DNA of 64,000 nucleotides. It comes from Bradyrhizobium diazoefficiens (lineage in GTDB: Bacteria > Pseudomonadota > Alphaproteobacteria > Rhizobiales > Xanthobacteraceae). Made by a program: the position numbers and the translations under genes. The DNA lies in assembly GCF_018129965.1 (NCBI RefSeq), contig NZ_JAFCKW010000007.1, positions 124,001 to 188,000 of the forward strand, in the 5' to 3' direction. This document shows, in pieces, positions 53,595 to 61,710 of this stretch (positions within the stretch are counted from its first letter, which is position 1; every line of letters begins with the position of its first letter). A model generated the notes under the pieces. That model saw nothing but the letters and a program-made list of their open reading frames with translations, searched no databases and had not been told where the DNA came from.

Positions 53595-54767
53595 GTGCCG
53601 ATTTTGAACGACATGCCCCAAGGACTAGCAACGGCGCCGCGCGCTGCCGATACGCGTCCGCCGCTCGTCACGATCATTGTCGTGAACTACAATTACGCAG
53701 CATTCATCGATCAATGCATTCGCTCGGTCGCCGCACAAGACTACCAGAACATTCAATGCCTGGTCCTCGACTGCGCTTCGACCGATGGTTCCGCATCGGT
53801 GATCGAGACCGCGCTCGAACGCCAGAGCGATCCACGCTTTCGGTTCATCAAACGGGATGTCAACCACGGGCATCTCGCCAATGCCCTTTCGGTGATCGAC
53901 CAGATCGAGGGCATATTCGTCAACTTCCTCGACTCCGACGATTTTCTTTTTCCCGAGTTCGTCTCCACCCATGTGCGGGCCCATTTGAACGATCTCAATT
54001 CAGCCGCGGTCAGCGTCTCGGATCAGATCCAGGTGGACTCGACCGGCCAGGTGCTCGCCGGCACCTGCCACTGGCACCAAAAATGGAGGGCGCAAGACCC
54101 GGCGAATGCCTGGTGCGACATATCGAATGCGCGAAGCTGGCTGCCGAGATCGCCGCAATGCCCGGACCGGGCCGCCGCTGTCACGCTCAGCTTCGTGCCT
54201 GCCTGGTGGAGCAGTTGGCCCAAGGACCGCTGGATCTGGGGAACGACCAGCGCGATGATGTTTCGCAACAGCATCATCCAGGCGCTGGCGCCGGGTGAGG
54301 CCGAGTTGAGTGGCTACGGTCCGCTCAATGTCGACGGTTATTTCGCAAGATTTGGCCATTCGGTCGGCGGAACCCTTGTCATTGACTCCACCCAGGGAGC
54401 TTACCGTCGGCACGGAAGGAACGTCTGGGCCACCAATCCCGTCTTCGGAGGTCAGACCGCGAACAGTGTTCAGGACGAGCCCGTCCGTACGAGCGTTCTA
54501 CAAGGTCTCGCCTGCAAGGTCCTGATGGCCCGCTACGAAGATCTCATCCGCCTGCTCGGCAGCGAGCTTTATTACTCGATCGCCTGGCAATTGATGTCGA
54601 ACGACGAATTCCTGGGTTTCGCGACAGGCCACCCATCCGATCGCGCGACATGGGAGAACACAATCAGCTCCGCGAACGCGGAATTGCCGCTGGCGTTCGC
54701 CGGGGTCACTCGGTTGCGGGGCCTACGGAAGCGGCTCCGAAACGCCGCGCAGAGGATTTGGCAATGA
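53595..54767 (+). CDS. Family 2 glycosyltransferase
   Basis: A 390-residue protein with an N-terminal GT-A domain: VTIIVVNYNYAAFIDQCIRS, CLVLDCASTDGSASVIE (Asp pair) and VNFLDSDDFLFPEF (DxD). The middle (residues 150-260) has an unusual Trp-rich section, WWSSWPKDRWIWGTT. The donor is unknown. It starts at GTG 53595; ATG 53613 is an alternative. It ends 45 bp inside the 3' end of the convergent radical SAM gene, an overlap that suggests compact acquisition or selection for antisense coupling. Confidence 0.82.
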   Translation: MPILNDMPQGLATAPRAADTRPPLVTIIVVNYNYAAFIDQCIRSVAAQDYQNIQCLVLDCASTDGSASVIETALERQSDPRFRFIKRDVNHGHLANALSVIDQIEGIFVNFLDSDDFLFPEFVSTHVRAHLNDLNSAAVSVSDQIQVDSTGQVLAGTCHWHQKWRAQDPANAWCDISNARSWLPRSPQCPDRAAAVTLSFVPAWWSSWPKDRWIWGTTSAMMFRNSIIQALAPGEAELSGYGPLNVDGYFARFGHSVGGTLVIDSTQGAYRRHGRNVWATNPVFGGQTANSVQDEPVRTSVLQGLACKVLMARYEDLIRLLGSELYYSIAWQLMSNDEFLGFATGHPSDRATWENTISSANAELPLAFAGVTRLRGLRKRLRNAAQRIWQ

Positions 54768-55586
54768 GAATTGCCGGCGTTCGGACGAGCACATTCCGCA
54801 CACCGGCTCGTCCTCCCGCGCGAGGAATTGGTCGAGTTCGTCGTCACTCGACGTCGGATCCAGCGGCGCATAGCTTAGATAGGGATCCCACTTCGTTGAG
54901 AGCTCGTACTTTGCCTTCTGAAGACCGAGATACGCCAAGGGCGCACACTTCCAGATCTTGCCGTCGTAGAGCTGCTTGCAATGCCTTGCCGGACAAATCT
55001 CCCAGCTCCGGCGTGGATTGCCGTCCTCGAATGGCATCATATCGGCCCCGGCACCGATGTACCGACGCGTCCACACGCCGTGGGACAACCAATGATGGAC
55101 GACGGTGCCGTGCTCCTTTTGCCAGCGCTCGAGCAAATCGATGCTCGGGCGCAGTCGCTCCCGATAGGCCGCTGAGTCGTGATGGACCGACAGCGCAATA
55201 TCGCAGTTGCCGGCGGCTTTCATCACTAGCGGCAAGTCAGGATGCCGGCGGAGCAGAAAGCCGTTGGTGATAATTCTTATGCGCGCATCGGGCCAATGCC
55301 GCCTCACGAGTGGCACAAACGCGGACAGACGCGGATGGACCGTCGGCTCGCCGCCGAGCAGGCAGAATTCCTCCATCGCAACGCGATTGGCCCAGCCCCC
55401 CATCCATCGGTCCGCCTCATCCAGATCGAGATTGCCAGTATGCCCCTGGTCCGAATAGTGCGAGCAGCTCTCGCAGGCGAGATTGCAGGCATGGGTCACG
55501 TGCAACTCGAGTCGATTGATCCGACGAAGTGGACTGCGTGGCGTTTCGCTGCGGAACATCCGGGAGAGTTGGGCAAGGAGACTCAC
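54723..55586 (-). CDS. Radical SAM protein with C-terminal SPASM-like cysteines
   Basis: A 287-residue protein. The cluster motif CNLACESC (Cys34, Cys38, Cys41) follows LELHVTHA; FCLLGGEPTVHPRLS is the SAM-binding GGEP region, and RIRIITNGFLL is the next conserved strand. Near the C-terminus, CPARHCKQLYDGKIWKCAPLAYL and VCGMC give five or so further cysteines that could bind an auxiliary Fe-S cluster. Typical SPASM enzymes modify peptides or carbohydrates, but no precursor peptide was found. Placement between glycosyltransferases suggests sugar dehydrogenation, epimerisation or similar; unproven. Confidence 0.82.
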   Translation of the reverse strand: MSLLAQLSRMFRSETPRSPLRRINRLELHVTHACNLACESCSHYSDQGHTGNLDLDEADRWMGGWANRVAMEEFCLLGGEPTVHPRLSAFVPLVRRHWPDARIRIITNGFLLRRHPDLPLVMKAAGNCDIALSVHHDSAAYRERLRPSIDLLERWQKEHGTVVHHWLSHGVWTRRYIGAGADMMPFEDGNPRRSWEICPARHCKQLYDGKIWKCAPLAYLGLQKAKYELSTKWDPYLSYAPLDPTSSDDELDQFLAREDEPVCGMCSSERRQFSLPNPLRGVSEPLP

Positions 55587-55598
55587 GTCAATGCCCCC

Positions 55599-56381
55599 TC
55601 AGCGCCCCGTCCAGACCGGCTTGCGCTTCTCGCCGAACGCCTTCAGCCCCTCCTTGGCATCCTCGGTCATCGCGAGCAGCGCGATCTGGCTTTCGGTGTA
55701 GGCAATGCTCTCGTCGAACGACATCGCGGCGATCGCGCGCATGGCGTATTTGCCGCGGCGGATCGCGGTCGGGGATTTATCAATGATGCGGCCGATCAGC
55801 CAGTCGACCTTCGCATTCAGTTCGGCGGCCGGCACGACGTAGTTGAGAAGGCCCGCAGCTTGCGCGGCCTTTGCATCGAACGGCTCGCCGGTGAGCGCCC
55901 ATTCGTTGACGAGCCGCGGCGGCGCGATGCGCTGCAACAGGGCGAGCACCTGCATCGGGAACACGCCGACCTTCACTTCCGGCAGGCCGAAGATGACATG
56001 ATCGGCCGCAATCGCCATATCGGTCATGCAGAGCAGGCCCATGCCGCCGGCCATGCAGACGCCGCCGACCCGCGCAATGGCCGGTTTGGTGGCGTTCTGT
56101 GACAAACGTAACAGATCGGCATAGTCGACATTTGGTTTGGAATGGTCCATCGCGAAAGCGGCGCCGGAATTCTGCAGATCGGCGCCCGCGCAGAACGCCT
56201 TGTCGCCCGCGCCCGTCAGCACGATGACGCGAACGTCCTTGTCGTCATGCGCATCGCGATAGCCCTTGGTGATGCCGGCGATCACATCGCCGTTCAGCGC
56301 GTTGCGTTTCTCGGGCCGGTTGATGGTGATCCAGAATGCCTGTCCACGTTTTTCGGTGATCACGGCTGTGCTGTCGGTCAT
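55599..56381 (-). CDS. Enoyl-CoA hydratase/isomerase (crotonase) family protein
   Basis: A 260-residue crotonase: FWITINRPEKRNALNGDVIA, VIVLTGAGDKAFCAGADLQ, GGVCMAGGMGLLCMTDMAIA and FGLPEVKVGVFPM. The first classical catalytic Glu is absent (AGGMGLLCMTD) whereas the second is present (LPEVKVG), a pattern seen in isomerases and other crotonase activities. ATG 56381 (MTDSTAV) is chosen; the frame extends 27 codons upstream without similarity. It lies 12 bp beyond the radical SAM start on the same strand but is probably functionally unrelated. Confidence 0.88.
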   Translation of the reverse strand: MTDSTAVITEKRGQAFWITINRPEKRNALNGDVIAGITKGYRDAHDDKDVRVIVLTGAGDKAFCAGADLQNSGAAFAMDHSKPNVDYADLLRLSQNATKPAIARVGGVCMAGGMGLLCMTDMAIAADHVIFGLPEVKVGVFPMQVLALLQRIAPPRLVNEWALTGEPFDAKAAQAAGLLNYVVPAAELNAKVDWLIGRIIDKSPTAIRRGKYAMRAIAAMSFDESIAYTESQIALLAMTEDAKEGLKAFGEKRKPVWTGR

Positions 56382-56545
56382 GGCGCGCTCGCTTCCCTGC
56401 TCCCGTTTTGTCGCCATTTGCGGCAGGTCGGGCCGCAGGCGCAAGGGCAAATTGACGCACACTCACCGTAGCGTGTGGGCGCAACTTCGCTTCGCGATTG
56501 AATTGTGGGCTACGGCCACTATCCTGACTGGAGATTTTATCACCG

Positions 56546-57928
56546 ATGAGCCCTTTCATGCGCGCCCCCCTCGCATTGCTGCTGGCAGGCTCGATCGTCC
56601 TGTGCGGCGGCACCGCAAGCCGCGCGGCCGATGCGGCGAAACTCGCGCTCGTGATCGGCAACGCGAAATATCCCGACAACGAATTCGTGCTGAATGACGC
56701 GACCAACGATTCGCTCGCCGTTGCCGAGGAATTGAAGCGCGACGGTTTTGTCGTCGACCAGCAGAGCGACCTCACCGCCGACACCATGCGGCAAGTGCTG
56801 GATCGCTTCTATGCCCGTATCGAACGCGGCGCGGTCGCGCTGATCTTCTTCGACGGCTTCGGCATCCAGTCCAACCGGCAGACTTATCTGCTGCCGGTCG
56901 ATGCGCAGATCTGGACCGAGCCGGACGTGTCGCGCGACGGCTTCAGCGTCGATACCATTCTCGCCGAGATGAATACGCGTGGCGCCGCGATCAAGATCGC
57001 ACTGATCGATGCTTCCCGACGCAACCCGTTCGAACGACGGTTCCGCCGCTACTCGGCGGGCCTTGCGCCGGCGATCGCGCCGAACAACTCGCTGGTGCTC
57101 TACTCGGCCGCGCTCGGCGCGGTCACGGCGGGCGGCAAGACCGATCGTGGCCTGTTCGTCGCCGAGTTGCTGCGCGAAATGCGCGCACCGAACATCGGCG
57201 CCGAACAGGCGCTGGCCAACACCAGGAACGGCGTGGTCGCCGCCACCAACCGGGAGCAGGTACCGTGGCTGTCATCCTCATTGACCACTGAGTTTTCGTT
57301 CGCGGGGCAGGTGACTGGGCCGCCGGACAACAAACCCGCGAGCCAGACGCAGACGAAGCCCGGGGTTCAGCAGCCTGCCTGCGAGGTGCCGCAGGCAGAG
57401 CCGGCCCCAGGTGCCGACGATCTCGCAAGGGATCCCGTCATTGCCGACCTCACCCGCAAGATCGCGGCCAACGGCAACGACACCGTCTCGCGCTACAAAC
57501 GCGGCCAGGTCTACGCGATCAAGCGCGCCTACGCGCTCGCCATGCAGGATTTCGACGGCGTGATCCGCCGCGATCCCAGGGATGCCGAAGCGCTCAACAA
57601 CCGCTGCTGGACGCGTGCTGCGACCGGCGACCTGCCAGGTGCGCTGGCCGACTGCAATCTGGCCCTGCAGATGAACCCCGGATTGAGTGATGCGTTCGAC
57701 AGCCGCGGACTGGTCAACCTCAAGCTCGGGCGGAACCCCGAGGCCATCAAGGACTATACGGACGCAATCCAGCGCAATCCGCGATCCTCATCCTCGCTGT
57801 TCGGCCGCGGCATTGCCACCCGCAGGAGCGGCGGCGACGGCGCCAATGATATCGCACAGGCAAAATCCATGAACCCGAACATCGCGAAGGAATTCGCCGG
57901 CTACGGCGTCTCGGAGTGCGTGCCCTAG
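56546..57928 (+). CDS. Caspase-fold (peptidase C14-like) protein with TPR repeats, catalytic dyad lost
   Basis: A 460-residue protein with a signal-like N-terminus (RAPLALLLAGSIVLCGG, then ASRAAD; the Cys could be lipidated). Residues 32-255 have the caspase_dom pattern: LALVIGNAKYPDNEFVLNDA, FFDGFGIQSNRQTYLLPVDA and ALIDASRRNPF. In active relatives these read YYxGHG and LDACRxNPF; here the His is Phe105 and the Cys is Ser157. Residues about 300-440 hold three or four TPR motifs (YALAMQDFDGVIRRDPRDAE, LPGALADCNLALQMNPGLS, NPEAIKDYTDAIQRNPRS). It looks like a pseudo-protease scaffold in the periplasm. ATG 56558 is a possible alternative start. Confidence 0.8.
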   Translation: MSPFMRAPLALLLAGSIVLCGGTASRAADAAKLALVIGNAKYPDNEFVLNDATNDSLAVAEELKRDGFVVDQQSDLTADTMRQVLDRFYARIERGAVALIFFDGFGIQSNRQTYLLPVDAQIWTEPDVSRDGFSVDTILAEMNTRGAAIKIALIDASRRNPFERRFRRYSAGLAPAIAPNNSLVLYSAALGAVTAGGKTDRGLFVAELLREMRAPNIGAEQALANTRNGVVAATNREQVPWLSSSLTTEFSFAGQVTGPPDNKPASQTQTKPGVQQPACEVPQAEPAPGADDLARDPVIADLTRKIAANGNDTVSRYKRGQVYAIKRAYALAMQDFDGVIRRDPRDAEALNNRCWTRAATGDLPGALADCNLALQMNPGLSDAFDSRGLVNLKLGRNPEAIKDYTDAIQRNPRSSSSLFGRGIATRRSGGDGANDIAQAKSMNPNIAKEFAGYGVSECVP

Positions 57929-60015
57929 AGTGTCGGTGCCTTTTTGATCCAGACCTTGTTGTCGTGGAATGCAGCCCCGCCGATCGGCGCGACGGTGTCC
58001 GCGCCCGTCAGCATGTTGATGCCCCGGCCACCAATATGATCCTTGTTGGGGTGAACGGACTCGGCGATCAGCACACCCCGCCGCACACCCTCGAACAGGA
58101 TTGCGATCAGGGTCGTCTCACCGCGGCTGTTGCCGAGCGTCACCGCGTCGCCGCCGGCGATGTCGAGGGCAGCGGCATCCATTGGATGGATCATCACGCT
58201 CGCCTTGCCCTCGCGCGCCTGCGAGGACGGCGTCTCGTTGAAAGTGGTGTTGAGAAAGCTGCGCGAGGGGCTGGTCGCGAGGCGGAACGGATGGGCCTGG
58301 TCGCTATGCTCGATCACTGCCCAATGGTCCGGCAGCGACGGCATCTTGTCGAAATCGCCCATCGTCTGGCCGAAAGGCGGATGCGCCCAATCGGCCTTGA
58401 AGTGGAATTTCTTGTCGGCATGAGCAAAACCGTCGAGATAATGCGAGGTGCGGAAATCCGGCTGCAGGTCGCGCCAGAGGTCGGCTTCGAGGCCCGCGAT
58501 ATCGCCATGATTGCTGAGCTTGAGCGTCGCGTCGATCAATTCGCGCGGCGTCATCTCGAAACCCGGATGCTTCGCGCCGAGCCGCGGCGCCAGCGCCTGC
58601 AAGACCTGATGATTGGAGCGACATTCGCCGGGCGGGTCGATCAGCCTGGGACCGACAGAAATATGCTGGTGCCCGCCGCCGTAATAGAGATCGTCATGCT
58701 CCATGAACATGGTTGCCGGCAGCACGATGTCGGCCATCTGCGCCGTCTCGGTCATGAACTGCTCGTGCACGGCCACGAACAGATCCTCGCGCGCAAAACC
58801 CTGCCGGACCAGCGCCTGCTCCGGCGCCACCGTCATCGGATTGGTGTTCTGGATCAGCATCGCCTTGACCGGTCCCTTGCCGAACAGCGCTTCGGCATCG
58901 CCGGTCAGGACGCGGCCGATCTGCGACTGGTCGAGCGCACGTGTGGTCTTGTCGATCGCGTCGTGGCCTTCGATGAGGGATTCGTTGAAGTGCCACAGGC
59001 CGAAATTGTTGAAGAAGGCGCCGCCGCCCTCATATTGCCATGCGCCGGTCACCGCGGGGATGCAAAGCGCCGCATGCATCTGGGTCGCGCCGTTGCGCGA
59101 ACGGGTGAAACCGTAGCCGAGGCGGAAGTAGGTCCGCTGGGTCTCGCCGACCGCCCTGGCGAACGCCTCGATCTCCGCCACCGGCACGCCAGAGATCGCC
59201 GAGGCCCACTCCGGCGTGCGTGTGCTCAGATGCGCCTCGAGCTCGGCGGGGCAGTCGGTGTATTTGTCCATATAGGCGCGATCGGCGTAGCCGTCGCGAA
59301 ACAGTACATGCATGACGCCGCAGGCGAAGGCGCCATCGGTGCCGGGCCGCAGGAGGATCTTGATGTCCGCCTGCTTCATGGTGTCGTTGTCGTAGATGTC
59401 GATCGCCGCGATCCTGGCGCCGCGCTCCTTTCGCGCGCGCGCCGCATGCGTCATCACATTGACCTGCGTATTGACGGGATTGGTGCCCCAGATTACCACG
59501 AGGTCGGAAAGAGCCATTTCGCGCGGATCGACGCCGGCGATCTTGCCGGTGCCGGTGGCAAACCCGATGCGCGCGACATTGGCGCAGATGGTCTGGTAGA
59601 AGCGCGAATATTTCTTCACATGCGTGAGCCTGTTGAGCCCGTCCCGCATCACCAGGCCCATCGTGCCGGCGTAGTAATAGGGCCAGATCGATTCCGCGCC
59701 GAACTCGCGCTCGGCCTCGTTGAAGCGGTGTCCGATCTCGTCCAGCGCCTCGTCCCACGAGATGCGCGCGAACTGGCCGGAACCCTTTGGCCCGGTGCGA
59801 CGCATCGGATACATCAGCCGTTCGGGATGATGGATACGCTCGGCATAGCGGGCCACCTTGGCGCAGACCACGCCGGCCGTATAAGTCTGCTTCTTCGAAC
59901 CGCGGACGCGGCCGATGCTGCGGCCTTCGACCACCTCGACGTCGAGGGCGCAGGCCGACGGACAATCATGCGGACAGGTCGAGTGGCGGATTTCGATCTT
60001 GGCGTGCTGGTTCAT
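57925..60015 (-). CDS. Molybdopterin oxidoreductase (bis-MGD, DMSO reductase family)
   Basis: A 696-residue enzyme. The N-terminal [4Fe-4S] motif is CPHDCPSAC (Cys14, Cys18, Cys22) with Cys51 in VVCAK. Cofactor-domain segments include DLVVIWGTNPVNTQVNVM, LRPGTDGAFACGVMHVLF and IQNTNPMTVAPEQALV; a C-terminal molydop-binding domain begins near RLATSPSRSFLNT. A cysteine in TICANVARIG is a possible Mo ligand. No Tat signal is evident with the chosen start ATG 60015 (MNQHAK), so the enzyme should be cytoplasmic. Its stop shares the CTAG with the convergent caspase-like gene. Substrate unknown. Confidence 0.9.
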   Translation of the reverse strand: MNQHAKIEIRHSTCPHDCPSACALDVEVVEGRSIGRVRGSKKQTYTAGVVCAKVARYAERIHHPERLMYPMRRTGPKGSGQFARISWDEALDEIGHRFNEAEREFGAESIWPYYYAGTMGLVMRDGLNRLTHVKKYSRFYQTICANVARIGFATGTGKIAGVDPREMALSDLVVIWGTNPVNTQVNVMTHAARARKERGARIAAIDIYDNDTMKQADIKILLRPGTDGAFACGVMHVLFRDGYADRAYMDKYTDCPAELEAHLSTRTPEWASAISGVPVAEIEAFARAVGETQRTYFRLGYGFTRSRNGATQMHAALCIPAVTGAWQYEGGGAFFNNFGLWHFNESLIEGHDAIDKTTRALDQSQIGRVLTGDAEALFGKGPVKAMLIQNTNPMTVAPEQALVRQGFAREDLFVAVHEQFMTETAQMADIVLPATMFMEHDDLYYGGGHQHISVGPRLIDPPGECRSNHQVLQALAPRLGAKHPGFEMTPRELIDATLKLSNHGDIAGLEADLWRDLQPDFRTSHYLDGFAHADKKFHFKADWAHPPFGQTMGDFDKMPSLPDHWAVIEHSDQAHPFRLATSPSRSFLNTTFNETPSSQAREGKASVMIHPMDAAALDIAGGDAVTLGNSRGETTLIAILFEGVRRGVLIAESVHPNKDHIGGRGINMLTGADTVAPIGGAAFHDNKVWIKKAPTL

Positions 60016-60249
60016 ACGCAAATTCGTAACACCAAAAAACCGGCCCGCCGAGCGCATTTTCCCGGCAATGCCCATGCGATTTGCTCAATCCGCACGCGCC
60101 GCCGGTTCCTGCCGCGACCGCGGAAGACGGCAGGGCCACACCGGAATCCGCCCGTTATTCCCGGCGCAATCGGCTTTGTAAGGCGTCGACAGTCCGCATC
60201 CCCTGCCGCTACAGTGCCTCCCAACAAGAACGACATCAGGGAGGTGGGC

Positions 60250-61224
60250 GTGACGGCTCCAAGATTTACGCTGGCGCTGGCCGCCGGCCTGCTCGGCGCA
60301 TTCGCCGCAGCGCCATCACGGGCGCAGGACTATCCCACACATGCGGTGCGGATCATCGTTCCCTTCGGCGCCGGCGGGCCGGCCGATGTCGCGGCCCGGC
60401 TGATCGGCAATGCGCTCCAGGAAAGCTTTGGCCAGCCCTTCGTGATCGAGAACCGCACCGGTGCGGGCGGTGTCATCGGCACGGTTGAAGCGGCGAAATC
60501 GCCGGCCGACGGCTACACGCTGCTGATGATGTCCAACACCCAGACCGCAAACGAATCCCTGCTGACGCCGGACAAGCGCAAATACGAGCTGATGCGTGAC
60601 CTTGCGCCGATCGCACCGGTGAACGCGTCGGATCTCGTCATCGTGGTGAACCCGCAGGTTCCGGCCAAGACGCTGCAGGAGTTCATCGCCCTCGCCAAAG
60701 CCGAACCGGGCAAGCTGAACTACGCCTCATCGGGCCAGGGCACGCCCTATCACATGGCGGGCGAGCTGTTCAAAGCGATGGCCGGCATCGACCTCGTCCA
60801 CGTCCCCTATCGCAACAGCGGCGAGGCACGCAGCGGGGTGATCGGAGGTCAGGTGCAGATGATGATCGACGCCGTACCGGCGATGGCGCCGAACATCGGC
60901 GAGAACCAGGTCCGCGCACTCGCGACCACCGGCAAGCAGCGCTCGGCGGTTTTGCCCGGCGTTCCGACCGCTGGCGAAGCCGGCTTATCCGGCTATGAGG
61001 CCACGATCTGGCTCGGCCTGATGGCACCGGCCAGCACGCCACGGCCTGTCGTCGACAAGCTCAATGCCGCCGTGAAGGCAATGGTGAAGCGACCCGACAT
61101 CGTCAAGCTCTGGACCGAGCAAGGCGCCGTCCCCATGTCCATGACGCCGGAGGAGTTCGAGACGTTTATGCGTGGCGACATCAATAAATGGGCCGATGTC
61201 GTCAAGAAGTTCGACAAATCCTGA
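60250..61224 (+). CDS. Bug/TctC-family substrate-binding protein
   Basis: A 324-residue periplasmic protein with a Sec signal (LALAAGLLGAFAAAPSRA, cleavage before QDYP). VRIIVPFGAGGPADVAARLI, GTVEAAKSPADGYTLLMMS, NYASSGQGTPYHMAGELFKA and VPYRNSGEARSGVIGGQV are Bug-fold signatures. GTG 60250 has AGGGAGG six bases upstream; the much longer open frame to the left is antisense to the molybdopterin gene. No TctA/TctB accompanies it, so it may be a sensor, or may use the tct membrane subunits encoded elsewhere. It leads an operon with a molybdenum hydroxylase. Confidence 0.92.
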   Translation: MTAPRFTLALAAGLLGAFAAAPSRAQDYPTHAVRIIVPFGAGGPADVAARLIGNALQESFGQPFVIENRTGAGGVIGTVEAAKSPADGYTLLMMSNTQTANESLLTPDKRKYELMRDLAPIAPVNASDLVIVVNPQVPAKTLQEFIALAKAEPGKLNYASSGQGTPYHMAGELFKAMAGIDLVHVPYRNSGEARSGVIGGQVQMMIDAVPAMAPNIGENQVRALATTGKQRSAVLPGVPTAGEAGLSGYEATIWLGLMAPASTPRPVVDKLNAAVKAMVKRPDIVKLWTEQGAVPMSMTPEEFETFMRGDINKWADVVKKFDKS

Positions 61225-61239
61225 GACCATAGGTCGAGC

Positions 61240-61710
61240 ATGCCCACCATTCAGTTCCAGCTCAACGGCACGGCGATCACGGTGGATACCGATCCCGATC
61301 ATACCCTGCTCGACACGTTGCGCGGCCGGCTGGGCGTCACCAGCGCCCACTTTGGCTGCGGCGCCGGTGATTGCGGCGCCTGTCATGTCATGGTCGGCGA
61401 TCGCGCGATGGCCTCCTGCGACATGCCGATGTGGTCGGTCGCGGACAAGGAGGTCGTCACGGTGGAAGGGCTCGGCACGGCGGAGCGCCCGCATCCGCTG
61501 CAACGCGCATTCATCGCCGAACAGGCGATGCAATGCGGCTATTGCGCCTCGGGAATCCTCATCAGCGCGGCGGCGCTGCTGAGGCGCAATGCGTCGCCGA
61601 CGGAGGCTGAGGTCAGAACGGCGCTCGATCGCAATCTGTGCCGCTGCGGATCGCACAATCGGATGGTCCGCGCCGTGTTGCGGGCGGCCTCGGACATGGC
61701 CACCCGATGA
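61240..61710 (+). CDS. Molybdenum hydroxylase small subunit, [2Fe-2S] protein (IorA-like)
   Basis: A 156-residue electron-transfer subunit. The plant-type cluster is carried by Cys40, Cys45, Cys48 (GCGAGDCGAC) and Cys60; the helical second cluster by CGYC (Cys99, Cys102) and CRCG (Cys134, Cys136). It passes electrons from the molybdenum centre of the next subunit. It overlaps that gene as ATGA. Similar two-subunit enzymes oxidise N-heterocycles or aldehydes. Confidence 0.93.
   Translation: MPTIQFQLNGTAITVDTDPDHTLLDTLRGRLGVTSAHFGCGAGDCGACHVMVGDRAMASCDMPMWSVADKEVVTVEGLGTAERPHPLQRAFIAEQAMQCGYCASGILISAAALLRRNASPTEAEVRTALDRNLCRCGSHNRMVRAVLRAASDMATR

Noticed and set aside
57916..60249. N-terminal extension of the Bug-type binding protein across 2.3 kb
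   Set aside because: This part is antisense to the molybdopterin oxidoreductase; a GTG with a strong ribosome-binding site and signal peptide marks the true start at 60250.
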